This document shows, in pieces, positions 57,317 through 64,000 of a DNA stretch of 64,000 nucleotides. The first letter of the stretch is position 1, and each line of letters starts with the position of its first letter. The notes below the pieces were generated by a model. The model made no database searches. It worked only from the letters and a program-made list of their open reading frames with translations, and was not told where the DNA came from. Source of the DNA: Nocardia tenerifensis NBRC 101015 (GTDB lineage: Bacteria; Actinomycetota; Actinomycetes; Mycobacteriales; Mycobacteriaceae). The stretch spans positions 1 to 64,000 of the forward strand of contig NZ_BAGH01000167.1 in assembly GCF_000308715.1 (NCBI RefSeq), given 5' to 3'. The translations under genes and the position numbers were made by a program.

Positions 57317-57751
57317 TTAACCGACTGTGTCTGCCTTGTAGAGATGGTGATTGACAGTGGGGTCGTTGGCGAGAATGAGGTCGACTACGTCCCAGAAGGC
57401 CGGCAGGAGTGGGTGAGCTAGACCGTCATCACGCGAGAGTAGTACGCCGTGGATTCGGCTGCCTGTTCCGTCTTGGCACGCTTGAACCAGCGTCGCCGCA
57501 GGATGGGGGCTGCCTTGCACCGGGCCCACCCGACATCCGAATGTCACGTGATCGTCGTTGGTCTCGTTATCCCAGGTGCCCAGGATTACGTCGATCCATG
57601 TCTCGTGTGCCTGACCTGTGTGGTGGTAGCAGTTGGCGAAGTACACCGCGTATGCGCTGCCGTCGGCGTGAACGAAATTCCATGTCCGTTCGACTGGTTC
57701 ACCGCAGCACGCACACTCGAATCGACTGGTCTGGCGCTCATCAGGGTTCAT
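57317..57751 (-). CDS. Hypothetical protein with CxxC motif
   Basis: 144 residues if started at 57751 (MNPDERQTSRFECACCGEPV); an ATG at 57772 is possible. Cysteines in FECACCGE could bind zinc. The rest (AYAVYFANCYHHTGQAHETW, DVILGTWDNETNDDHVTFGC) is strand-rich. No family is recognised. It sits next to the SUKH protein on the same strand and could be another immunity-type protein, as an inference only. Confidence 0.6.
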   Translation of the reverse strand: MNPDERQTSRFECACCGEPVERTWNFVHADGSAYAVYFANCYHHTGQAHETWIDVILGTWDNETNDDHVTFGCRVGPVQGSPHPAATLVQACQDGTGSRIHGVLLSRDDGLAHPLLPAFWDVVDLILANDPTVNHHLYKADTVG

Positions 57752-57862
57752 CGCTAGGTGCACCCGGCGCATACTAGTCGGTCTGCTTTGCGGCACTGGG
57801 CCGGAATGGGCACTATGCCGTTGCGGGCCGGCGGCAGCGCGGGCAAACAGTACAGTGCCGAG

Positions 57863-58300
57863 GTGACTGTCATCGTGGAAACATTGACTGAGGTCGATGA
57901 CGAGATCGTGGAGGCTTTTGACCGACTGCTGCCGCAGCTGTCGCAAACGGCCGAGCAGTTGGACCGAGAAGCGTTGGGCCAGTTGATCTCTGCGGAGTCA
58001 ACCGTTGTCCTGGTTGCGCGAAGCGATGGAAAGATCGTCGGCACGTTGAGCTTGGTGATGTTTTCGATCCCGTCGGGTCTTCGAGCGCGGGTTGAAGATG
58101 TGGTGGTCGATGACTCGGCGCGCGGCCAGGGCATCGGCGCGGCGTTGATCGAGGAAGCCAAGAGCCGGGCTGCGGCTGCTGGCGCGCGAACGCTGGATTT
58201 GACCTCGCGAGCATCGAGGACCGAGGCCAATCGACTCTACGAGCGCCTCGGATTCCAGGTGCGCGAATCTCGTGTGTATCGCTTCACGCCAATCGGCTGA
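57863..58300 (+). CDS. GNAT-family N-acetyltransferase
   Basis: 145 residues from the GTG at 57863. The acetyl-CoA-binding segment VEDVVVDDSARGQGIGAALI and the C-terminal RTEANRLYERLGFQVRE are typical of GNAT enzymes. It lies next to a fragment of a decayed hydrolase gene. Substrate unknown. Confidence 0.85.
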   Translation: MTVIVETLTEVDDEIVEAFDRLLPQLSQTAEQLDREALGQLISAESTVVLVARSDGKIVGTLSLVMFSIPSGLRARVEDVVVDDSARGQGIGAALIEEAKSRAAAAGARTLDLTSRASRTEANRLYERLGFQVRESRVYRFTPIG

Positions 58301-58311
58301 CTCGACTCGGA

Positions 58312-58425
58312 CATCCGCAGAAGGTCACGGTATTGAGCCGGGATGGCGAAAGTCCCATTGCTCCAAATGATTACGGTGGCGCAGTGAGCCAGAGCTGATG
58401 TCGCGCGAATACTACCGGGTGTGGA
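58312..58425 (-). pseudogene. Decayed fragment of a secreted alpha/beta-hydrolase paralogue
   Basis: This piece matches part of the secreted hydrolase gene at 60171-61091. On the plus strand GGCGAAAGTCCCATTGCTCC at 58345 corresponds to GGCGAAAGTCCCGTTGCCCC at 60765, with 26 of 29 identical bases over the closest stretch. The minus-strand translation VIIWSNGTFAIPAQYRDLL matches VIWGNGTFAAPVVYRNLL of the intact gene. It has no start, signal peptide or catalytic motifs, so it is a remnant of a duplicated or exchanged gene. Confidence 0.8.
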
Positions 58426-58578
58426 TAAGCCCTAACTGCGCTGCGTTGCAGCCGGTCCCGCAGAACCGAGATCGCCGCCCCTGAGTGCCGGGGCCTGCGG
58501 CGCGGTCGAGGACTCCGGTATAGGGGACGGTTGTTCGGAAGTGAAAGGGTGCGGTGGTGCGGGCGGGCTGGAACCTCG

Positions 58579-59040
58579 CTACTGCAGGGTGACGGGGACG
58601 TCGGTGAGGCTGACTTCGGTGCTTCCGTCGGCGCTGTACAGATCCCAGGTGGTGTTTACTATGGCGGGGCCGAACTGGTAGGGGAAGGTTACTGGGGCCG
58701 CGATGTCGATGGTGTAGGGGTGCGGGGTGCCGTCACAGGTCACCAATCCACTGGCTCCCGGCGAGTCGCCCTGGACGTTATCTTGGCTCAAGAAGGCGAA
58801 TCTGGCGCTGTTGACTCGACCGACGCCGGTGCAGGTGTAGGTGCCGGCGACCTGGGCACTTCCGTCGGCGTTGAGGTGCTGTTTGCTGTTGACCGTGAGT
58901 TCGAGGGTCGGATCTGCCGTGGCCGGGCCGGCCAGCACAGCCGTGCCGGCGAGCGCTGCCGCCGTGGCGACAGCAAGTTTCAGGATCCGATCCTTGGCGA
59001 TGGTGGCCCGCCGTCCGGCGGTCCGAAGATGCTCGGCCAT
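58579..59040 (-). CDS. Secreted hypothetical protein
   Basis: 153 residues with a signal peptide (LAVATAAALAGTAVLAGPAT, cleavage near ATA-DP). The mature part is beta-rich (LELTVNSKQHLNADGSAQVA, GTYTCTGVGRVNSARFAFL, SGLVTCDGTPHPYTIDIAAP) with one cysteine pair, the pattern of small DUF-type actinobacterial secreted Ig-like proteins. Function unknown. Confidence 0.75.
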   Translation of the reverse strand: MAEHLRTAGRRATIAKDRILKLAVATAAALAGTAVLAGPATADPTLELTVNSKQHLNADGSAQVAGTYTCTGVGRVNSARFAFLSQDNVQGDSPGASGLVTCDGTPHPYTIDIAAPVTFPYQFGPAIVNTTWDLYSADGSTEVSLTDVPVTLQ

Positions 59041-59214
59041 GATACGACTCCTGCTGTGCTGGAACGGTATTCAGACCACTTATCGGGTCGTCCTCGCACG
59101 CCGGGCGTCGGGCCGCATTCCCGGCCTGGTTCCCGGGTGTTCCGCAACCGTAGCAATATAACTGGGCGAATAGGTCCCCAGTTGTGTTCTCCGACAAGGC
59201 TGCCGGATACGTCG

Positions 59215-59385
59215 CTAGCCGTAGAGGCGAATGAAGTCCTGGGTCGGGTCGACGGCGGGCACCGTGTAGCTCGATGAACTCCCGTCGATGTGAGTCTCCT
59301 CGACGTACTGGGCGGGTTCAGCGGGCAGGTGGCGCCACCGGGCGCGTGGATCTTCGTCCTGCTTTTGGTGACTGTTCGACGACAT
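59215..59385 (-). CDS. Small hydrophilic protein
   Basis: 56 residues from the ATG at 59385, which has GGAGGGGG 5 bp upstream. The sequence is hydrophilic (MSSNSHQKQDEDPRARWRHL, EETHIDGSSSSYTVPAVDP) and ends DFIRLYG. No family match is known. The strong ribosome binding site supports it as a real gene. Confidence 0.6.
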   Translation of the reverse strand: MSSNSHQKQDEDPRARWRHLPAEPAQYVEETHIDGSSSSYTVPAVDPTQDFIRLYG

Positions 59386-59462
59386 GTTGTCCCCCTCCAC
59401 AATCGTTTCACCACATACTATCCGGAATTGCCCGCCCAGGCGGCACACGAGATGCCGGATCG

Positions 59463-59984
59463 TCAGTCGGCGATCAAGCTGCTCGGCGATTCACCGCGAT
59501 ACGGCACCCACCGGTATCCCGGTCGGAAGACGTCGTAGTTGTCACCTAGACCGAGTTCCTCATAGAAGGCGTCGCAGAGGACGACACCGTCCAGGTCTCC
59601 TGCCTCGAGCTCATCGAGCCAGTGGGTTCGAAGCTCGACGGGGTCGATCATGTCTTCCGGATCCCAGCCGACCTTGGCAGCGACGTAACCATCGAAGCCG
59701 GCTAGCAATCCGTACAGTTGACGGCCGAGTTCGGTCAATTCGTCTGCGGTGAGGTCGAAGCGGGGAATGGTGCCGTCCAGTGCGACACGGTGTCCGACGG
59801 CTACCGGCACCAGCGACAACTCGATGAACGGCCCGTCGGCACGAAGCAGGGCCGTGTGAAGTGGGATGTGGTGGTCACCCACTGCGAATGTGGTCGGTCG
59901 GGGAGTGGTGCGAGTCAACGCCGCTGCCCGCGCTGCGTCGATATTGTCACCGAAGTTGATCACCAGTTCAAAACAGATCGCCAC
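59463..59984 (-). CDS. Actinobacterial hypothetical protein
   Basis: 173 residues from the GTG at 59984 (VAICFELVINFGDNIDAARA), with GGAGAG upstream. The remaining sequence (PRPTTFAVGDHHIPLHTALL, FIELSLVPVAVGHRVALDG, ELGRQLYGLLAGFDGYVAAK, VFRPGYRWVPYRGE) resembles actinobacterial hypotheticals I recall but cannot name. No membrane segment. Confidence 0.65.
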   Translation of the reverse strand: MAICFELVINFGDNIDAARAAALTRTTPRPTTFAVGDHHIPLHTALLRADGPFIELSLVPVAVGHRVALDGTIPRFDLTADELTELGRQLYGLLAGFDGYVAAKVGWDPEDMIDPVELRTHWLDELEAGDLDGVVLCDAFYEELGLGDNYDVFRPGYRWVPYRGESPSSLIAD

Positions 59985-60170
59985 GCTGCTCGATCTCTCC
60001 GCCTCACTCGATTCGTGTAGAACATGGCGATACGCGAAAACCGCCGTCACCAAGCCTATGTCGCGCAGGCGTGGTGAGCACAGTGCTGGGCGCCGACTGC
60101 CCCGGCCGGTGCTCGTCCGCGAAAGAGCAACGGGGCCGGGGCAACTCGGCACTCTGTGACGGCGCCAGTT

Positions 60171-61091
60171 CTACTGGGGCACAAGGGCGTTGCGGCGTAC
60201 GTCCGACCAGGTGGCGGTGTCGGTGCAGATGCCGCAGGACGGACCGTAGAACACCGCACGGGCGGCGGGATCGTCGGTCAGTTGCAACCGCAACCACGCG
60301 GTGGTCGGCGCGAGGAAGGGCGCGGAATCCAGTGCGACGGTGAGATGTCCGACGCCGCGCAGTTCGCCGTAGATCGCCGGGATGTGGGTGGCGGCGTTGT
60401 AAAAGGCTTGTACCAGCGGCGGCAACACGATGATGTCGGCCTGCCCGGCCATGAGGAATGTCGGGCCATGAACCTCGCGGATGTCGGCCAACGGGCCGGG
60501 CTGGATAGCGAGCACGGTGTCGACGCGTGCGTCGGCTCCGGCCACGATCGCTCCGGCCCCGCCTTGGGAGTGCCCGGCCGCGGCGATGTGGGCGAGGTCC
60601 ACATGCTGATAGAACTTGCTGCCGGAGTCGGCGTTTGCCCGGGCGAGGGCGTCGATGCCCGCGCGCATGGCGATCGCGGAGCCGGATTGGGTGGTGTTGG
60701 CGGCCGCGACGATGAAACCGTAACTGGCCCAGTGCAGTAGCAGATTCCGGTAGACGACGGGGGCGGCGAAAGTCCCGTTGCCCCAAATGACTAATGGGTG
60801 ACGCTGTGTGCTGGAGGCGATATCGCGCGGGTAGTACAGGGTATGGACCGCCCCGACGTCCACCGCGGTGGCATACGGTCCCGGGGAGCCGAAGTCTCCG
60901 CTGGCCGCCGGGGACTGCGTGGTGGTGGAAGGCGGTGGCGTGCTGGAGGGTTGGGCCGAGGAGAGTGCCGGGCCGGACAACATTGTCAGAGCCGATAGCA
61001 TCAGGACCCACGCGAGAGCGAGTAGGGCGCGAAGCAGAAGGGGGCGGTGACGGTGACCGGAGCGGGCGTGAGGTGGGGGCGACACGGACAT
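60171..61091 (-). CDS. Secreted alpha/beta hydrolase (cutinase/PET-hydrolase-like)
   Basis: 306 residues from the ATG at 61091, with GGAAG upstream. A signal peptide (LLRALLALAWVLMLSALTML) and a Ser/Pro/Thr linker precede the catalytic part. Catalytic Ser is in AAAGHSQGGAGA, the Asp in MAGQADIIVLP and the His in GVGHLTVAL. The C-terminal FYGPSCGICTDTATW resembles the disulfide-bearing tail of chlorophyllase/dienelactone and polyesterase-type enzymes. It should act outside the cell on an ester. Confidence 0.82.
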   Translation of the reverse strand: MSVSPPPHARSGHRHRPLLLRALLALAWVLMLSALTMLSGPALSSAQPSSTPPPSTTTQSPAASGDFGSPGPYATAVDVGAVHTLYYPRDIASSTQRHPLVIWGNGTFAAPVVYRNLLLHWASYGFIVAAANTTQSGSAIAMRAGIDALARANADSGSKFYQHVDLAHIAAAGHSQGGAGAIVAGADARVDTVLAIQPGPLADIREVHGPTFLMAGQADIIVLPPLVQAFYNAATHIPAIYGELRGVGHLTVALDSAPFLAPTTAWLRLQLTDDPAARAVFYGPSCGICTDTATWSDVRRNALVPQ

Positions 61092-61210
61092 GAACACTTC
61101 CTTCTTCGATGAAGTATTGCCCGAAAGTGTGTGCCCGACCCGGCCCGGCGCGGCAGTGGCCGCCAGCTCAGATATTGACGGACTGGTTTGTGTGATGTGA
61201 CGATCCGGCG

Positions 61211-62344
61211 ATGGACCGGCTGTATGACCAATTGGCGCCCCGGTTAACCGAATTGGCCCGCACGGTGGTCCGCCGATGCGCGGTCGAAGTGCCGTTCTAC
61301 CGCGACCTGCCCGCCGAGACGCTCGCGGGTCCGGTGACCGAATCGGTAACGGCCGCTTTGGGTCTGCTGCTGAGACTGCTGCGCGACAAGGACACCATCC
61401 GCCCTGACGAGCTGACCTGGCTGGTGGAGCTGTCCGGTCGACGTGCCCGCGATCATCTTCCGCTGGAGGCGGCCCTGGCGGCCTACCTCGTCGGCGCGAC
61501 AGTGTGGTGGCAGACCATCACCGAACTGACCGAGCCCGACGAACTGCCCGCCGCGGGCGCCTTCCTACTCGAGAGCCTGACGATCGAGATGCCCGGAGTT
61601 GTCGTGGCGCACTTGCAAGTTCAAGAGGATCTGCGCAGCCACGACCATCGGCTGCGCAACGAACTGCTGACCGCGCTGCTGCACGGGCACCCGCACCTGG
61701 CGATCGCCCAGGCCGCGCAGATGGAGGTGGCCGCACGCCACACCGTCTTGATGTACCGCCTCGCGGCACCGCGACCGGATCGGCTGGTGCAATCGGCGCT
61801 CGACGCGCACGCCGGAACCCACGTGCTCACCGACCACACCGAGGGCTTGGCTCTACTACCGGCCCGCGTCGAACCCGACGCGCTGATCTCCCACCTGCGC
61901 CAAGCGCTGTCCACCACCGTGCTCGCCGCCGCGGCCACCGCCGCGACCGCCGAACTGCCGGCCGCGGCCGGCGAGGCCCGCGAGGTCATGGCGCTGCTCA
62001 TCCGGCTCGGCCGCACCGAAGGTCTGTACTGGTTCGATGACGTGCTGGTCGAATACCAGCTCGCCCGCCCCGGCGCCGGACTCGAGCGACTGGCCGCCAA
62101 ACTCGAACCCCTCGCAAGTCACCCCCATCTCATGGACACCCTGCGAGTATTCGTCGACACGGGCTACAACCGCCGCCAAACCGCCCTGGAACTCTTCGTC
62201 CACCGCAACACCGTCGAGTACCGCCTGCACCGCATCGCCCTACTGACCGGCCTGAACCTCACCGACCCCGCCCACACCCGCATCCTCCAAGCCGCACTCA
62301 CCGCCACCGACCTACTGAAATCGCCTCCACCCCAACCCCATTGA
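61211..62344 (+). CDS. PucR/CdaR-type helix-turn-helix regulator
   Basis: 377 residues. The N-terminal two thirds fit the RsbRD/GGDEF-related sensor region of this family (VVRRCAVEVPFYRDLP, ALAAYLVGATVWWQTITEL). The C-terminal PucR-type helix-turn-helix is in VDTGYNRRQTALELFVHRNT followed by VEYRLHRIALLTGLNL. It is divergent from the secreted hydrolase, which it may control. Confidence 0.88.
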   Translation: MDRLYDQLAPRLTELARTVVRRCAVEVPFYRDLPAETLAGPVTESVTAALGLLLRLLRDKDTIRPDELTWLVELSGRRARDHLPLEAALAAYLVGATVWWQTITELTEPDELPAAGAFLLESLTIEMPGVVVAHLQVQEDLRSHDHRLRNELLTALLHGHPHLAIAQAAQMEVAARHTVLMYRLAAPRPDRLVQSALDAHAGTHVLTDHTEGLALLPARVEPDALISHLRQALSTTVLAAAATAATAELPAAAGEAREVMALLIRLGRTEGLYWFDDVLVEYQLARPGAGLERLAAKLEPLASHPHLMDTLRVFVDTGYNRRQTALELFVHRNTVEYRLHRIALLTGLNLTDPAHTRILQAALTATDLLKSPPPQPH

Positions 62345-62504
62345 ATCGCTCGTAACACCACAGACAGGCTGCGGACGCCTGAGAATGGTGCCAACGCCGC
62401 CCGCGACGGCCCCGGCCGACTCCGGTGCGCCTCGGAGCCGCGAGGGAGCCGACTCCAAGGCAGGACCGACGGTGTCGCCGCGATGTCGAGTCAAAAGAGT
62501 CGGG

Positions 62505-63224
62505 TCACAGCGATGACCAGAACTCGACGAGGATTTCGGCGGTCCGCTCCGGGGCCTGGTACGGCCAGAAGTGGCCTGCCCCTTCGATCCGCTGGAACCG
62601 CGCGCCCAACGCGGCGGCCACCTCACGCGCTTTGGTCTCGTCGGAGAATTCGTCGTCCACCGGGTCCAAGACCAGGCCGGGCGCGTCGGTCGGGGTGAGC
62701 GGGCCCCACTCGGCGTAAGCGGTCGACGTGACCGACCGGTACAGCGACAGGATCGAGGCGCCCATGGCCTCGGTGAAGCCCTCGGCCATTTCGCGCGCGT
62801 CCTCCTTCGACAGGCTCCATTGGGCGGCGAATTCGGCGAAGGCATCGGGCTCCATGGCGACCAGGCTCGCGATGGCCGTCTCGCCGTCGCCGGGCGTCCG
62901 CCAGGTCTGGGCGAGGGAGTGCCAGCCGGCGTCGGGATGCAGGAAAGCGCCGTTGTCGGCGACCCAGGAGCGCAGGGGGCGGGTCATCGCCAGCCGGTAC
63001 ACCAGCCCGGCGCCCCAGTCGTGGCCGACCAGGTCGACGGTGTCGTACCGGTCGAGCTGGTCGGCGACCCAGTCGACGTACTCGTCCTTGGAAGAGGTGA
63101 ACCCGTCGGGCCGCGTGCCGTCGAACCCCGGCAGGGTCAGCGCCACGGACTCGGCGTCGATCGCGGCCCGCACCTTGCGCCAGGCCGCGGCTGTCTCGGG
63201 TACTCCATGAAGAAACACGATCAT
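62505..63224 (-). CDS. Alpha/beta hydrolase, epoxide-hydrolase/dehalogenase-like
   Basis: 239 residues from the ATG at 63224. HGVPE near residue 6 is the HG-X-P oxyanion motif, and the nucleophile elbow VDLVGHDWGAGLVYRLA has Asp, as in haloalkane dehalogenases and epoxide hydrolases. The catalytic His is in IEGAGHFWPYQAPE. The N-terminus is very short for the family, and an upstream 16-codon frame overlaps the start by ATGA, so the usual N-terminal strand may be encoded there. The operators upstream suggest repression. Confidence 0.85.
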   Translation of the reverse strand: MIVFLHGVPETAAAWRKVRAAIDAESVALTLPGFDGTRPDGFTSSKDEYVDWVADQLDRYDTVDLVGHDWGAGLVYRLAMTRPLRSWVADNGAFLHPDAGWHSLAQTWRTPGDGETAIASLVAMEPDAFAEFAAQWSLSKEDAREMAEGFTEAMGASILSLYRSVTSTAYAEWGPLTPTDAPGLVLDPVDDEFSDETKAREVAAALGARFQRIEGAGHFWPYQAPERTAEILVEFWSSL

Positions 63225-63271
63225 CGGACTTCGATGCCTCCCGACGTTTCGTGAATGACAGCTCGGCTCAT
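63221..63271 (-). CDS. Short coupled leader frame upstream of the hydrolase
   Basis: 16 codons (MSRAVIHETSGGIEVR) from an ATG with the excellent ribosome binding site GGAGG five bases upstream. The stop TGA overlaps the hydrolase ATG (ATGA). Either it is a translationally coupled leader, or the two frames are one protein split by a one-base indel. Confidence 0.6.
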   Translation of the reverse strand: MSRAVIHETSGGIEVR

Positions 63272-63524
63272 GGGAACCTCCACATGTGATGGGACTCAGT
63301 CCTATCACCGTACACGGGTGACGGGACCAAGTCTCATCGGTTGTGCCGGTGGCCGCTCGTAGCCCCAACGCAGCCGCCACCTCGAATCCCTCACTCGGCC
63401 AAGTGGTTCGATGGGAGTCGGCCAGACGTCGCACTCGATGTCTCGACCAGCGGCGCGATTCCTGGCCGCTATAGCCATCCCGCTACCCGAAAATGTCCGT
63501 CCCGCAAACGGATCGGCGTGGCGG
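63225..63524. promoter_or_regulatory. Gene-free region with twin 19-bp operators
   Basis: GATGGGACT-C-AGTCCTATC at 63288-63306 and GACGGGACC-A-AGTCTCATC at 63320-63338 are related pseudo-palindromes 32 bp apart (three turns). They lie upstream of the leader and hydrolase start and should control that transcript. They differ from the operator pair at 63923, so a different regulator binds. The rest of the region, up to the truncated TetR gene, shows nothing. Confidence 0.65.
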
Positions 63525-63890
63525 TCACCGTCGACCGGCCGCTGCGGGCCAACCGCTTCCCGTGGAAGCCCGATCGCGCCGCGTCTGCGGATGCTCTGCC
63601 ATACCGGTGCTCAGGACCCGGGCGATCTCCGTGACGGCGGGCTCGGCCGCGCTCACCGTTTCGGTCGACGCGGCCGGGTGTCGTTCGTCGCGACGCCGGT
63701 AAAGGGCGAGCAGGAGGCCGGGGCGGGTGTCGAAATGGTCGTAGACGATCGGCCTGCTCACACCGGCGGCCTCGGCGAGGGTGACCAGTGTCAGTGCGTC
63801 GGCGCCTCGAGCGCGCACGATCGCCGAGGCGGTGTCGAGCAACTGTTCGCACCTGTCCTGCTTGGACAGGCGAGCCGATGTCGTGGCCAA
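63525..63890 (-). CDS. Truncated TetR-family regulator
   Basis: 121 residues from the TTG at 63890, which follows GGAGGATCGC. The helix-turn-helix (DTASAIVRARGADALTLVTL, AEAAGVSRPIVYDHFDTRPG) is intact. The ligand-binding half ends in an Arg/Gly-rich tail after about residue 95 (TRRDRASTGSGWPAAAGRR). TetR proteins normally have about 190-210 residues, so a frameshift or deletion has removed the C-terminal half. I could not rescue it in the other frames. Confidence 0.7.
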   Translation of the reverse strand: MATTSARLSKQDRCEQLLDTASAIVRARGADALTLVTLAEAAGVSRPIVYDHFDTRPGLLLALYRRRDERHPAASTETVSAAEPAVTEIARVLSTGMAEHPQTRRDRASTGSGWPAAAGRR

Positions 63891-63922
63891 GCGATCCTCC
63901 TTGCGTCGCCGCCCCAGTTTAG

Positions 63923-63949
63923 CTACAAAGTGTAGACTACAAAATGTAG
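63923..63949. promoter_or_regulatory. Tandem CTACA/TGTAG operators
   Basis: CTACA-AAG-TGTAG (63923-63935) and CTACA-AAA-TGTAG (63937-63949) are two 13-bp palindromes with identical arms, one base apart, in the divergent gap before the next gene. They are good candidates for the binding site of the adjacent TetR. Confidence 0.75.
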
Positions 63950-63972
63950 TTTTGGCGTTGGGAGTGAAAACC

Positions 63973-64000
63973 ATGGCGGTACAATCGGATTCGGTCTTGA
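63973..64000 (+). CDS. Start of a further gene, cut by the right edge
   Basis: ATG at 63973 with GGAG upstream begins MAVQSDSVL. Only nine full codons are visible, so the product is unknown. Its place opposite the TetR gene suggests it is the regulated target. Confidence 0.6.

Noticed and set aside
63469..63852. Alternative frame that could restore the truncated TetR
   Set aside because: The alternative frames give Arg/Gly/Thr-rich sequence without the helices of a TetR ligand domain.

Overview
The window is GC-rich actinobacterial chromosome. The core block at about 23.4-37.5 kb (steA, steB/mctB, pyrG, NUDIX, xerD, parA, scpA, scpB, rluB, cmk, der) has the gene order of the Rv1697-Rv1713 region of Mycobacterium tuberculosis. 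The accessory content (F420-type PPOX enzyme, many TetR/LysR/HxlR/PucR regulators, secreted proteins) fits Nocardia or a close relative. The genus is an inference; membership of the order Mycobacteriales is well supported by the synteny.

Region 1 (1 to about 23.0 kb, minus strand) is an almost complete extracellular-type contractile injection system (eCIS). Read in transcription order it has an atypical LuxR-family response regulator, a small receiver-like protein, sheath, tube, a gp51-like baseplate chaperone with four paired cysteines, a proline-rich protein, a DUF4255 terminator, an AAA+ ATPase, an 87-residue protein, a CIS_tube domain protein and a separate LysM protein, hub, OB-fold spike, PAAR tip, gp25, two large gpJ-like wedge proteins, a gpI/beta-helix protein and a DUF6519 protein. 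It ends with two tandem DUF4157 (HExxH) putative effectors, the second of which runs off the left edge. Most junctions are 1-4 base ATGA or TGATG overlaps, so the locus looks like one translationally coupled operon. I found no tape-measure protein, receptor-binding fibre or membrane anchor.

Region 2 (23.4-37.5 kb, plus strand) is the housekeeping block for division-site proteins, CTP synthesis, chromosome segregation/condensation, rRNA pseudouridylation, nucleotide kinase and ribosome assembly. Oddities are a cupin gene between xerD and parA, an unusual ScpA with about 475 extra low-complexity residues, a Tyr/Arg/Gly-rich tail on RluB, a probable leaderless pyrG start, and a strong hairpin terminator after der.

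Region 3 (37.6-64 kb) is a mosaic of short accessory units on both strands: a papain-like BtrH/C39-type protein, a GlcG/HbpS protein, membrane proteins, a PPOX enzyme behind twin operators, a DoxX/HxlR pair, a pyridoxal-phosphate histidine-decarboxylase-like enzyme, an amidohydrolase, a thioredoxin fold without CxxC, an SDR/LysR pair, a caspase-STAND-TPR protein of the biological-conflict type, a TetR/FAD-monooxygenase pair, a chloramphenicol phosphotransferase-like kinase, an orphan SUKH protein, a secreted alpha/beta hydrolase with a decayed paralogue fragment nearby, and a hydrolase/truncated-TetR region with two different operator pairs. I recognised no rRNA, tRNA, insertion sequence or CRISPR array.

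The main candidates for new biology are the two DUF4157 effectors with their shared junction motif and an NNNPGN C-terminal domain, the apparently non-phosphorylatable regulator at the head of the eCIS operon, and the caspase-STAND-TPR protein.
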